Of a DNA stretch of 12,471 bases, positions 6,847-12,471 are shown piece by piece (the first letter of the stretch is position 1; each line of letters starts with the position of its first letter). Source of the stretch: Synergistetes bacterium JGI 0000079-D21 (GTDB lineage Bacteria; Synergistota; Synergistia; Synergistales; 79-D21); the NCBI GenBank assembly GCA_000402835.1, contig AQRZ01000022.1, positions 1 to 12,471 on the forward strand, given 5' to 3'. Position numbers and translations under genes: made by a program. Under the pieces are notes generated by a model, which ran no database searches, had not been told where the DNA came from, and worked only from the letters and a program-made list of their open reading frames with translations.

Positions 6847-7986
6847 TCACTCCTTTTCTCCGTTCGGCTCGATTCCGTGCCATTCCGCCAGGGTCCTGGC
6901 CACGGTTCGGCCGGCAAAGGGTTTCGAAAGGCGTCTCGCTCCTTCCTGAAGGCGGGCTATCTCTGCCGGGTCTTCGAGGATGCGCCGGGCCTTCTCTCCC
7001 GCCGCCCGGTACTCCAGGAGGGTCCTTGCCGCACCGTTGTCCAGGAGGATGTCGCTGTTCCGCTGTTCCTGGCCGGGGATCGGGTCCATGATGAGGATCG
7101 GCTTTCCCAGGGCCAGGGCCTCGGACGAGCACAGGCCCCCCGGCTTCATGACAACCAGGTCGCTGGCGCAGTACCAGTCCAGCAGCCCGTTCACGAACCC
7201 CTCGACCCGAACGCGGGGTTCGTCCTCGAAACGGATCCTGAGCGCTTCGGCCAGTTCCTCGTTCCGGCCGCAGATGGTGTAGACGTCCATTCCGTCCTCG
7301 CGGACGAGGGATTCCACCACTCCCTCGATGGGACCCACTCCGATGCCCCCGCTGACCACGAGGACCGCCGGTCCGTCCCCCTCCAGGCCGAGCCGGCGGC
7401 GCGCCTCCTCCCGGCTCGGGGGGGAGCAGTAAGCCGGGTCGATCGGAATCCCGGACAGGACGACCCGGCGCATGTCCAGGCCGTCCGCCGCGTATTGCCG
7501 GACGGCCTCGTCGCTGGCGACGAACCAGCCGGAGAAGGCCCGGTTCCGGTGGAAGATGTGGCTCAGGAAGTCCGTGTTCACGTAGTAGACGGGAATCCCG
7601 GGGAAGGCCGACATGATGGCGCTGGTACCGAAGAAGTGGGTGAACAGGATCACGTTGGGAGCAAAGCTCTCGAGGCTGAGTCGCAGCTTGGCCAGGTTCA
7701 GCTTTTCCGCCAGTTCGTTCAGGGTGCTCAGCAGGCCGTCCTGGGACTCCGGGTGCTCCATGGACTCGTAGAAGTACCCCCAAAGCTGGGGGGCCCTGCG
7801 CACCATCTCCAGGTAGCTGCGGGTGTAAATTCCACGCACCAGCGGAGAGGAATAGGCAAGGGTGTCCAGGCAGACCGTCCTGACGCTGGGAAACTCGGCC
7901 TGGAACCACTTCGTGAGAGCCAGGGCAGCCGTCTTGTGCCCCGTCCCGACGGAGGCGTAGAGCACTGCGATTCGGAACTCGGCCAT
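6847..7986 (-). CDS. MGDG-synthase/UgtP-like GT28 glycosyltransferase
   Basis: A 379-residue GT-B fold transferase, probably peripheral on the inner membrane face. Characterised relatives transfer glucose or galactose from a UDP-sugar to diacylglycerol to make glycolipids. The N-terminal MGDG-synthase-type domain starts with ASVGTGHKTAA (11-21), the GxGH loop that contacts the acceptor, and contains VNTDFLSHIF (136-145). The C-terminal nucleotide-sugar domain has VVSGGIGVGP (210-219) and then VMKPGGLCSSEALALGKP (279-296) and PIPGQEQRNS (302-311), the usual UDP-sugar site of GT28. It is the middle gene of a three-gene operon: the start is 6 nt after the small Cys protein's stop and the stop is 7 nt before the AOR start. 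The ribosome site is weak, so translational coupling is likely. Lipid acceptor and sugar are unknown. Confidence 0.88.
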   Translation of the reverse strand: MAEFRIAVLYASVGTGHKTAALALTKWFQAEFPSVRTVCLDTLAYSSPLVRGIYTRSYLEMVRRAPQLWGYFYESMEHPESQDGLLSTLNELAEKLNLAKLRLSLESFAPNVILFTHFFGTSAIMSAFPGIPVYYVNTDFLSHIFHRNRAFSGWFVASDEAVRQYAADGLDMRRVVLSGIPIDPAYCSPPSREEARRRLGLEGDGPAVLVVSGGIGVGPIEGVVESLVREDGMDVYTICGRNEELAEALRIRFEDEPRVRVEGFVNGLLDWYCASDLVVMKPGGLCSSEALALGKPILIMDPIPGQEQRNSDILLDNGAARTLLEYRAAGEKARRILEDPAEIARLQEGARRLSKPFAGRTVARTLAEWHGIEPNGEKE

Positions 7987-7992
7987 GGGAAG

Positions 7993-8187
7993 CTACTCGT
8001 CCGTCCCGGAAGGTTCTCCGGCTCCGTCCAGGAGAACCGGCTTGCAGAGGTCGCGGGAGCGCCGTGCGACCCGGCCGCATTTTTTGCAGACGTAGAGCGG
8101 GTTGCGGACCCAGTCCTTGTATTCTTCCAGGTTTTCCTTCAGGAACGAGGCGGTAATTCTCTTGCAGAAAGGCTTTTCTTCCGGCAC
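7993..8187 (-). CDS. Small Cys-rich (zinc-ribbon-like) protein, unknown function
   Basis: A 64-residue protein starting at GTG 8187, preceded by a purine-rich AAGGGAAGGGTGA site. The C-terminal half holds YVCKKCGRVARRSRDLCKP (32-50): Cys34, Cys37 and Cys48, in a CxxC...C pattern that suggests metal binding, with Cys8 as a possible fourth ligand. The N-terminal half is a charged, probably helical segment. The tail after residue 52 is Gly/Glu-rich and likely disordered. It is the first gene of the operon with the glycosyltransferase and AOR. I recognise no named family; a zinc-binding structural or nucleic-acid-binding role is a guess. The tight spacing to the next start (6 nt) and GC-rich codon use support it being real. 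Confidence 0.75.
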   Translation of the reverse strand: MPEEKPFCKRITASFLKENLEEYKDWVRNPLYVCKKCGRVARRSRDLCKPVLLDGAGEPSGTDE

Positions 8188-8233
8188 GGCGATTCACCCT
8201 TCCCTTCGTCTGGAAATTCCGTTCCTGCTTATC

Positions 8234-8239
8234 ATCATA
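8234..8239 (-). promoter_or_regulatory. Possible -10 element of the Cys protein-glycosyltransferase-AOR operon
   Basis: On the minus strand TATGAT matches TATAAT at 5 of 6, with no clear -35. An alternative is TTGAAA (8292-8297) with TGTATA (8268-8273) 18 nt downstream; that version would overlap the upstream copy of the duplicated operator-like sequence. I cannot decide between them. Confidence 0.3.
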
Positions 8240-8258
8240 CTCCAGAAGAAGAAGGGCC

Positions 8259-8276
8259 CACTAGGCGTATACACAT
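8259..8276. promoter_or_regulatory. Operator-like 18-mer, copy 1
   Basis: This copy shares 14 of 18 positions with 8387-8404, including an unbroken CGTATACAC. The core GTATAC is self-complementary. It lies upstream of the divergent promoters, and the regulator is unknown. Confidence 0.35.
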
Positions 8277-8348
8277 CAGGTGCCGATTCGTTTTCAAGGG
8301 TTTGCCACATGAATGGAATTTTGGTTTTTGCAAGGACTTGTAGCTTTC

Positions 8349-8377
8349 TTGACGAACGCCGCCCATGCCTCTAGAAT
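8349..8377 (+). promoter_or_regulatory. Near-consensus promoter of the saccharopine-dehydrogenase-like gene
   Basis: TTGACG (8349-8354, 5 of 6), exactly 17 nt, then TAGAAT (8372-8377, 5 of 6). The start would be near 8384, giving a leader of about 34 nt to the GTG at 8418. This also rules out an in-frame ATG at 8313, which lies upstream of the promoter. Confidence 0.75.
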
Positions 8378-8386
8378 GGGCTTGGT

Positions 8387-8404
8387 CATTAATCGTATAC
8401 ACTT
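8387..8404. promoter_or_regulatory. Operator-like 18-mer, copy 2
   Basis: The second copy of the CAYTARKCGTATACACWT pattern. It lies just after the predicted transcript start and before the AGGAGG at 8405-8410, where a bound repressor would block elongation or initiation. It is 128 bp from copy 1, close to twelve helical turns. Confidence 0.35.
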
Positions 8405-8417
8405 AGGAGGGGTCGTT

Positions 8418-9581
8418 GTGAAGAAAAAGGTCACCGTCCTGGGGTGCGGCCTGGTGGGGTCCGTCATGGCGCTGGATTTGGCCGCCGATGAGGCGTACGA
8501 GGTCACGGTCTGCGACGCCAGCCTGGAGAACATTTCCCGAACCCGGGCGAAGGCAAGGGGTCCCCTGGCGATCCGCACCGACGTGGATTTCGCCTCTCCC
8601 GGCTCCATCACGGAAGCCGTGAAGGGGCAGGATCTCGTCATCGGGGCCGTTCCGGGCTTCCTGGGATATGCCATGCTCGGGGCCGTCATCCGGGCCGGCG
8701 TGAACATGTCCGACATCTCCTTCATGGGCGAGGATTACAGGGAATGGGACGCGGAGGCGAAGAAGGCCGGCGTCACCACCTTCGAGGACGTCGGGGTGGC
8801 CCCGGGCGCTTCCAGCATTCTCATCGGATACGCCTGCACGCAGCTGGACCGCGTGGAAGACGTCACCTATTCCGTCACCGGACTTCCCACGAAACCGGAA
8901 CCCCCGTTCAACTACAAGCTTGTCTTTTCTCCCGACGACCTGATCGAGGAGTACGTCCGGCCCGCCCGGACCAAGCGCGACGGCAAGATCGTCACGGTTC
9001 CGGCTCTTTCCGGTTGCCGGATCATGAAGTTCGACATCCCCGGGATCCCGCTCCCGGAAATGGAGGGGTTCTTCACCGACGGGTGCCGGACGCTGCTGGA
9101 CACGATCCCGTCGCCGAACGTGACGGAGTACACCCTCCGCTACCCCGGGACCGCCCGTGACATGACGCTGCTGCGGGAGATCGGGCTGTTCGACACGGAA
9201 CCGGTCGACGTGAAGGGTGTGAAGGTCGCACCCCGCGACCTGTTCGGGGCCCTGGCCTACCCGAAGATGAAGCTGGGCGAGGAGGAAAACGAATTCACGT
9301 TCTTCCATGTAGAGGTCACGGGAGAGAAGGACGGCAAACGGCTGCAGTACACCTACACGCTCTACGACGAGAAGGATCCCTCCACGGGATTTCCGTCCAT
9401 GAGCCGCACCACCGGTTTCCCGTGCGTCATCGTGGGAAGGCTGCTGGCCGAGGGCGTGCTGAAGATGCCGGGCGTCAATCCTCCCGAAGCGGTGGGGAAA
9501 AATCCCGAGGCGGTCCGCCGGTTGCTGGAGGAGCTAAAGAAACGCGGCGTGAAGATCGCTTCTTCGGTGAAGGAGCTTTAA
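8418..9581 (+). CDS. Saccharopine dehydrogenase-like NAD(P)-dependent oxidoreductase
   Basis: A 387-residue cytoplasmic protein of the saccharopine dehydrogenase / lysine 6-dehydrogenase superfamily. It opens with a Rossmann dinucleotide loop, VTVLGCGLVGSVMALDL (5-21), with GxGxxG at residues 9-14. An Asp about twenty residues later (VCDAS) suggests a preference for NAD over NADP. The central VGVAPGASSILIG segment (about 130-142) is typical of the family before the substrate domain. The C-terminal half carries the FxGxxxYP-like LFGALAYP block seen in lysine-6-dehydrogenase-type members. Length is normal. GTG 8418 is chosen because AGGAGG (8405-8410) lies 7 nt upstream and the promoter is at 8349-8377. 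It is a single-gene unit ending in a terminator. The likely role is oxidation or reductive formation of an amino-acid C-N bond, perhaps in lysine or other amino-acid breakdown; the substrate is inferred only. Confidence 0.88.
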   Translation: MKKKVTVLGCGLVGSVMALDLAADEAYEVTVCDASLENISRTRAKARGPLAIRTDVDFASPGSITEAVKGQDLVIGAVPGFLGYAMLGAVIRAGVNMSDISFMGEDYREWDAEAKKAGVTTFEDVGVAPGASSILIGYACTQLDRVEDVTYSVTGLPTKPEPPFNYKLVFSPDDLIEEYVRPARTKRDGKIVTVPALSGCRIMKFDIPGIPLPEMEGFFTDGCRTLLDTIPSPNVTEYTLRYPGTARDMTLLREIGLFDTEPVDVKGVKVAPRDLFGALAYPKMKLGEEENEFTFFHVEVTGEKDGKRLQYTYTLYDEKDPSTGFPSMSRTTGFPCVIVGRLLAEGVLKMPGVNPPEAVGKNPEAVRRLLEELKKRGVKIASSVKEL

Positions 9582-9582
9582 G

Positions 9583-9621
9583 AAAAAGGGGGGGAAGGCG
9601 GCGCCTTCCCCCCCCTTTTTT
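9583..9621. terminator. Bidirectional intrinsic terminator between convergent genes
   Basis: The stem is A5-G7-AAGGC paired with GCCTT-C8-T6, with a 3-nt loop at 9600-9602 and one bulged C. It follows the saccharopine-dehydrogenase-like stop by one base and lies beyond the restored DHH stop at 9635. T tracts are present in both directions. Confidence 0.9.
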
Positions 9622-9634
9622 CCGTCCTGCGCTT

Positions 9635-10646
9635 CTAGTTGCCGTTGAGCTTTTCCTTCAGCAGGTCCCCGAGCGAGAGCCCCACGGGGCGATCGGCCTC
9701 CCGTGCGGTCCGGAGGGCGGAGAGCAGGCTTTCCCGGATCTGGTCGGCGGTGTAGTGGGGGGGGGAAATAGAGAGCCGCGGCATCGCCGTGGCCGCCTCC
9801 ACGGACCTTTCGGCCGTCTTTCAGCAGACCGGTGATCCGCCCCGCCAGCCCGTCCCGGCTCCGCATGGACACCGCCCAGTCTCCGGCAGGCCTCCGGGCG
9901 GGAACCGCCACGAGGGCCGGTGGGTTTTCCATCCGGTCCAGGACGAGGCCGCAGAAGTCGGAGACATCCCCGAACTCCAGCAGGTCCGGCGGAACGTACA
10001 CAAGCTCGTCGCGGACTCGCAGGACCCGCTCGAGGGCCCTGGCGAACCGCTCTTCCTGGGCCCGGACGAAGCGCTCCGTCACTTCCCGCTCGGACTCCGT
10101 GAGGGCGGCGTCCGGGTTGGCCGCCAGACGCATCAGCACGCCCCAGGGACCGCAAAGGGTCACCAGGGCCTGCCAGAGCCGGCTGTCAGGCTCCTGTCCG
10201 AGCCAGAGGTCCCGGTCGTTGGCCATTCTCACGATGTCGCCCATCCGCTCCACCCGCTGCCGGACAGCGGCTGGAAGGGGCTGTTCCAGGAGCCAGGCGT
10301 GGTAGACGGCAGCCGCGCAGCGGGAGATGTCCACGATCGCCCAGGGCCGGTTGCCGTAGCGGTGGAAGGTGGTTTCGTGGTGGTCGAACAGGAAGGGGAG
10401 GTCGCCGGGAACGGCCCGGCTATCCAGCTCATCCACGGTCTGCTGCCGTTGGCAGAACAGGTCCAGGACCAGGGGTTTCTGACCGGCCTGCAGGCTTTCC
10501 AGCAAAACGTTGTCCACTTCTCCGTAGCCCGTCAGGGTGATTTTCACGGGGGCGGCCTCCGGCCAGGCGGCTGCCCAGGCGACGGCGGCAGCGGTGACCC
10601 CGTCCAGGTCGGTATGGCTGATGATGTGGGTGACGGTCTTTTCCAC
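9635..10646 (-). CDS. DHH-family phosphoesterase with an apparent +1 frameshift near the C-terminus
   Basis: A DHH/DHHA1 phosphoesterase, the superfamily of RecJ and NrnA, which cleave phosphodiester bonds in single-stranded DNA, nano-RNA or signalling dinucleotides. Restored length is 336 residues, usual for NrnA-like enzymes. Motifs: ISHTDLDGVTAAA near the N-terminus (motif I), LVLDLFCQ (motif II), FLFDHHETTF (motif III, DHH), ANDRDLWL (motif IV), and the DHHA1 glycine loop VRGGGHGDAAAL. Just after this loop a run of nine identical bases (9757-9765; C on the coding strand) breaks the frame. Removing one base gives HYTADQIRESLLSAL... and a natural stop at 9635. Unrestored, the frame runs through the terminator into the convergent gene to 9534. 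The start is GTG 10646, with GGGAGGAG 8 nt upstream; an upstream GTG at 10676 has no ribosome site. Sequencing error, slippage or true mutation cannot be separated here. Confidence 0.85.
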
Positions 10647-10679
10647 TCGACTCTCTCCTCCCGGGGACTTTTCCACAAG

Positions 10680-10685
10680 ATTGTA
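10680..10685 (-). promoter_or_regulatory. Possible -10 of the DHH gene
   Basis: On the minus strand TACAAT matches TATAAT at 5 of 6; no clear -35 is seen. Transcription would start near 10674, inside a DnaA-box-like TTTTCCACA (10669-10677), which raises possible control by DnaA. Confidence 0.35.
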
Positions 10686-10776
10686 ACCTAAAACGCTTCC
10701 GGAAAATCATCCGGCTTCGTGACAGATCCGTCCCGTTTCTTTTCTTCCACAATCGTTTTCCCCAGTCCTCCGATCC

Positions 10777-10950
10777 TGTGCATCCGCGTTGTGGATAATA
10801 TTTCGGCCTTGCAGGGAGCGCATGGTCTAGTTTCGTCAGATTGTCGCCTATCGTTTGAAAATTCCCCGTCCCCGCTTGGATGAACGGGTTTTGCCCATTC
10901 ACAAAAACCGCCGATCAGGTTGTGGATATGTGCATAACTTTTGTGGATGT
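10777..10950. other. DnaA-box cluster upstream of dnaA (likely upstream oriC sub-region)
   Basis: Using TGTGNATAA as the reverse DnaA box: TGTGGATAA at 10790-10798 and TGTGCATAA at 10929-10937 are perfect. TGTGGATAT at 10921-10929 is 8 of 9 and abuts the second perfect box. TGTGCATCC at 10777-10785 and TGTGGATGT at 10942-10950 are 7 of 9. All point the same way. The tight group at 10921-10950 lies just before the dnaA -10 element, so it could serve autoregulation as well as origin function. The 10677-11007 intergenic stretch holds no gene. Confidence 0.7.
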
Positions 10951-10955
10951 TCTTG

Positions 10956-10964
10956 TGCTATTCT
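10956..10964 (+). promoter_or_regulatory. Extended -10 promoter of dnaA
   Basis: TGCTATTCT: a TGn extension plus TATTCT (4 of 6), with no strong -35. The start would be near 10971, leaving a leader of about 37 nt. DnaA boxes fill the place where a -35 would be, as expected for a DnaA-repressed promoter. Confidence 0.45.
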
Positions 10965-11007
10965 TTTTCTGCACGCTGGAAGAAACGGCATCATTGAGGT
11001 GATCTTT

Positions 11008-12330
11008 TTGTCGAAGGAAGTTCAGGTTCTTTGGCAGGACATCATCCGGGCCACCCGCGAGGAGTCCCCGGGAGGAGCCTGGGAAATCTGGATGCGTACC
11101 TGCGAACCCCTGGAGGTCGTCGACGGGACTCTCGTCCTCGACGTCCCGAACGTCTTCGTCAAGGAACAGATCCAGTCCCGCTTCCTGGACGCCTTGAACG
11201 ATTCCGCCCGAAAGCGCGGGGATCTCAAGGGGGTGGAGCTTCGCGTCAGCTCCGAGGTGAAGCCGGCCGAGCAGCAGCGGGCCGAAAAGGCGGCCCTGCC
11301 TCCCCCGGTCTCCCGTCACGGCCTGAACCCGAACTACGTGTTCGACACCTTCGTCATCGGAAAATCGAACCGGCTGGCCCACGCCGCGAGCCTGGCGGTA
11401 GCCGAATCCCCTGGCGTCGCCTACAATCCCCTGTTCGTCTGGGGAGGCGTGGGGCTGGGAAAAACCCACCTCATGCACGCGATCGGGCATTACCTCCTGA
11501 ACAAGGACAGCGGCGCCAAGGTCTGCTACGTCAGTTCCGAGAAGTTTACCAACGAGCTGATCACCGCCATCAAGGACAACCGCACCCAGGAATTCAGGAA
11601 CCGGTACCGGTCCGTGGACGTCCTCCTCATCGACGACATCCAGTTTTTGGCCAACAAGGAGAGCACCCAGGAAGAGTTTTTCCACACCTTCAACAGCCTT
11701 CACGACGCGAAACGGCAGATCGTCATCAGCTCCGACCGCCCCCCGAAAGAGATCCAGCGGGTGGAGGAGCGGCTCGTGAGCCGCTTCGAATGGGGACTGG
11801 TGACCGACATCCAGATTCCCGACCTGGAAACCCGGATCGCCATCCTCCAGAAGAAGGCGCTCCTCCGGGGTTGGACCATTCCCGACGAGGTGATCAACTT
11901 CCTGGCGACGAACATCCCGCGGAACATCCGCGAGCTGGAAGGCAGCCTGAACCGGATCGTGGCCTGCGCCGAGCTGAACAACGAGCCCATGACGGTCGAA
12001 AATGCCGCCTCCTGGCTGAAGGACATCATCCGGCACGTTTCGAAGGGGCCGGTGACGATCGAGGTGATCCAGCAGTACGTCGCGGAGGGGTTCGGCCTTT
12101 CGGTGGAGGACCTGACCTCCAGCAAGCGGACGGCCGAAGTTTCCCTGGCGCGGCAGGTGGCGATGTTCCTCAGCCGGACCCATACCGAGGCGAGCCTGCA
12201 GCAGATCGGGTACGCCTTCAAGAAGAAGGACCATACCACCGTGATCCACGCCTGCAAGAAAATCGGGGAAATGTTGAAAAGTGACCCGAAAATCAGGAAT
12301 TTTGTGGATAACATCACGGAAAAGCTGTGA
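11008..12330 (+). CDS. dnaA: Chromosomal replication initiator protein DnaA
   Basis: A 440-residue AAA+ initiator that binds DnaA boxes, oligomerises with ATP and melts oriC. Domain I is at about residues 1-80 (WQDIIRATREES...), followed by a short linker (80-105). The AAA+ domain runs from about 108: Walker A GGVGLGKTH (146-154), Walker B LLIDDIQ (206-212), the ERLVSRFEWGL arginine-finger box (254-264), and sensor II NIRELEGSLNR (306-316). Domain IV ends in the DNA-binding signature KKDHTTVIHACKKI (406-419). The start is TTG 11008 because GAGGTGATC (10996-11004), complementary to the 16S rRNA tail, lies just before it. The frame is open to 10855, but that part overlaps the promoter and DnaA boxes. 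Lys407 stands where most DnaA proteins have the base-contacting Arg of the RDHTT motif. Confidence 0.97.
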   Translation: MSKEVQVLWQDIIRATREESPGGAWEIWMRTCEPLEVVDGTLVLDVPNVFVKEQIQSRFLDALNDSARKRGDLKGVELRVSSEVKPAEQQRAEKAALPPPVSRHGLNPNYVFDTFVIGKSNRLAHAASLAVAESPGVAYNPLFVWGGVGLGKTHLMHAIGHYLLNKDSGAKVCYVSSEKFTNELITAIKDNRTQEFRNRYRSVDVLLIDDIQFLANKESTQEEFFHTFNSLHDAKRQIVISSDRPPKEIQRVEERLVSRFEWGLVTDIQIPDLETRIAILQKKALLRGWTIPDEVINFLATNIPRNIRELEGSLNRIVACAELNNEPMTVENAASWLKDIIRHVSKGPVTIEVIQQYVAEGFGLSVEDLTSSKRTAEVSLARQVAMFLSRTHTEASLQQIGYAFKKKDHTTVIHACKKIGEMLKSDPKIRNFVDNITEKL

Positions 12331-12446
12331 AAGACGCCCGAAAACCGGCAAAGTTATCCACAGGGATTCACTGAATACACTTTTTCCACCGCTTCCTTGT
12401 GGATAATGTGGACACGATGTGGGAAGATCCTCCGCCTTTTTCCACA
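12303..12446. other. DnaA-box cluster downstream of dnaA (probable oriC, left part)
   Basis: Perfect boxes: TGTGGATAA at 12303-12311 (inside the dnaA 3' end), TTATCCACA at 12354-12362, and TGTGGATAA at 12398-12406. Near boxes: TTTTCCACC at 12382-12390 (7 of 9) and TTTTCCACA at 12438-12446 (8 of 9). Box orientation is mixed. The 141 bases after the dnaA stop contain no gene. In many bacteria the dnaA-dnaN spacer is the main origin; dnaN and the AT-rich unwinding element would lie beyond the right edge. Confidence 0.75.
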
Positions 12447-12471
12447 GGCTTTTTCCGGTTACCGACCGGGT

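Noticed and set aside
4932..8343. Two long plus-strand frames opposite the AOR and glycosyltransferase genes
   Set aside because: They are antisense shadows; the minus strand has intact AOR cluster ligands and GT28 motifs.
8313..8417. Upstream ATG for the saccharopine-dehydrogenase-like gene
   Set aside because: It lies upstream of the near-consensus promoter at 8349-8377, and the Rossmann fold starts directly after the GTG at 8418, which has AGGAGG.
9534..9634. C-terminal extension of the DHH frame past the nine-base run
   Set aside because: It reads through a terminator hairpin and overlaps the convergent gene; its residues are Arg/Pro/Gly-rich nonsense. The frame-restored end at 9635 fits the family.
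10855..11007. N-terminal extension of dnaA to an upstream start at 10855
   Set aside because: The extra 51 residues overlap DnaA boxes and the promoter and do not resemble DnaA domain I, which begins at SKEVQVLWQDII after TTG 11008.
1..12471. CRISPR arrays, insertion sequences, prophage genes, tRNA or rRNA genes
   Set aside because: No regularly spaced repeats, transposase or integrase motifs, terminal inverted repeats, cloverleaf or rRNA sequence was found on either strand.

Overview
The window looks like a chromosomal segment at the replication origin of a GC-rich anaerobe that ferments amino acids. Evidence for anaerobic life is a tungsten/molybdenum aldehyde:ferredoxin oxidoreductase and a Nim-type flavoprotein. 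A MalY-type C-S lyase and a saccharopine-dehydrogenase-like enzyme point to amino-acid metabolism. Third codon positions are strongly G/C. Synergistota is my best guess, by inference only; no rRNA or tRNA is present to test it.

Layout, left to right. Bases 1-3 are the start codon of a leftward gene that leaves the window. A divergent nim-like gene (180-647) converges on a three-PAS HD-GYP cyclic-di-GMP phosphodiesterase (2612-675, minus). A 128-bp divergent region leads to a small coiled-coil protein (2741-2986). A perfect 44-nt palindromic terminator separates this from a MalY/PatB aminotransferase (4232-3054, minus). Then come about 700 bp without a credible protein gene. This stretch looks like an independent, large structured RNA on the plus strand (about 4364-4989), with its own promoter-like element and an intrinsic terminator. 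Next is a tight minus-strand operon: a small Cys-rich protein (8187-7993), an MGDG-synthase-like glycosyltransferase (7986-6847) and an aldehyde ferredoxin oxidoreductase (6839-4998). Divergent from it is the saccharopine-dehydrogenase-like gene (8418-9581), with a near-consensus promoter. A convergent DHH phosphoesterase (10646-9635) carries an apparent +1 frameshift in a nine-base homopolymer. Last is dnaA (11008-12330), with DnaA boxes on both sides.

The longer genes left of dnaA mostly point left and dnaA points right, as expected if forks leave an origin at the right end and most genes are co-oriented with replication. DnaA-box clusters both upstream and downstream of dnaA suggest a two-part oriC; the AT-rich unwinding element and dnaN probably lie beyond the right edge.

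The most notable feature is the 4.36-4.99 kb region: T-poor, with several well-formed hairpins (one capped by a GNRA loop), internal repeats and a strong terminator. It matches no RNA family I can recognise by eye. Other points of interest are the homopolymer frameshift in the DHH gene, a duplicated operator-like 18-mer in the divergent region at 8.2-8.4 kb, and the unexplained pairing of a glycolipid-type glycosyltransferase with an aldehyde oxidoreductase.
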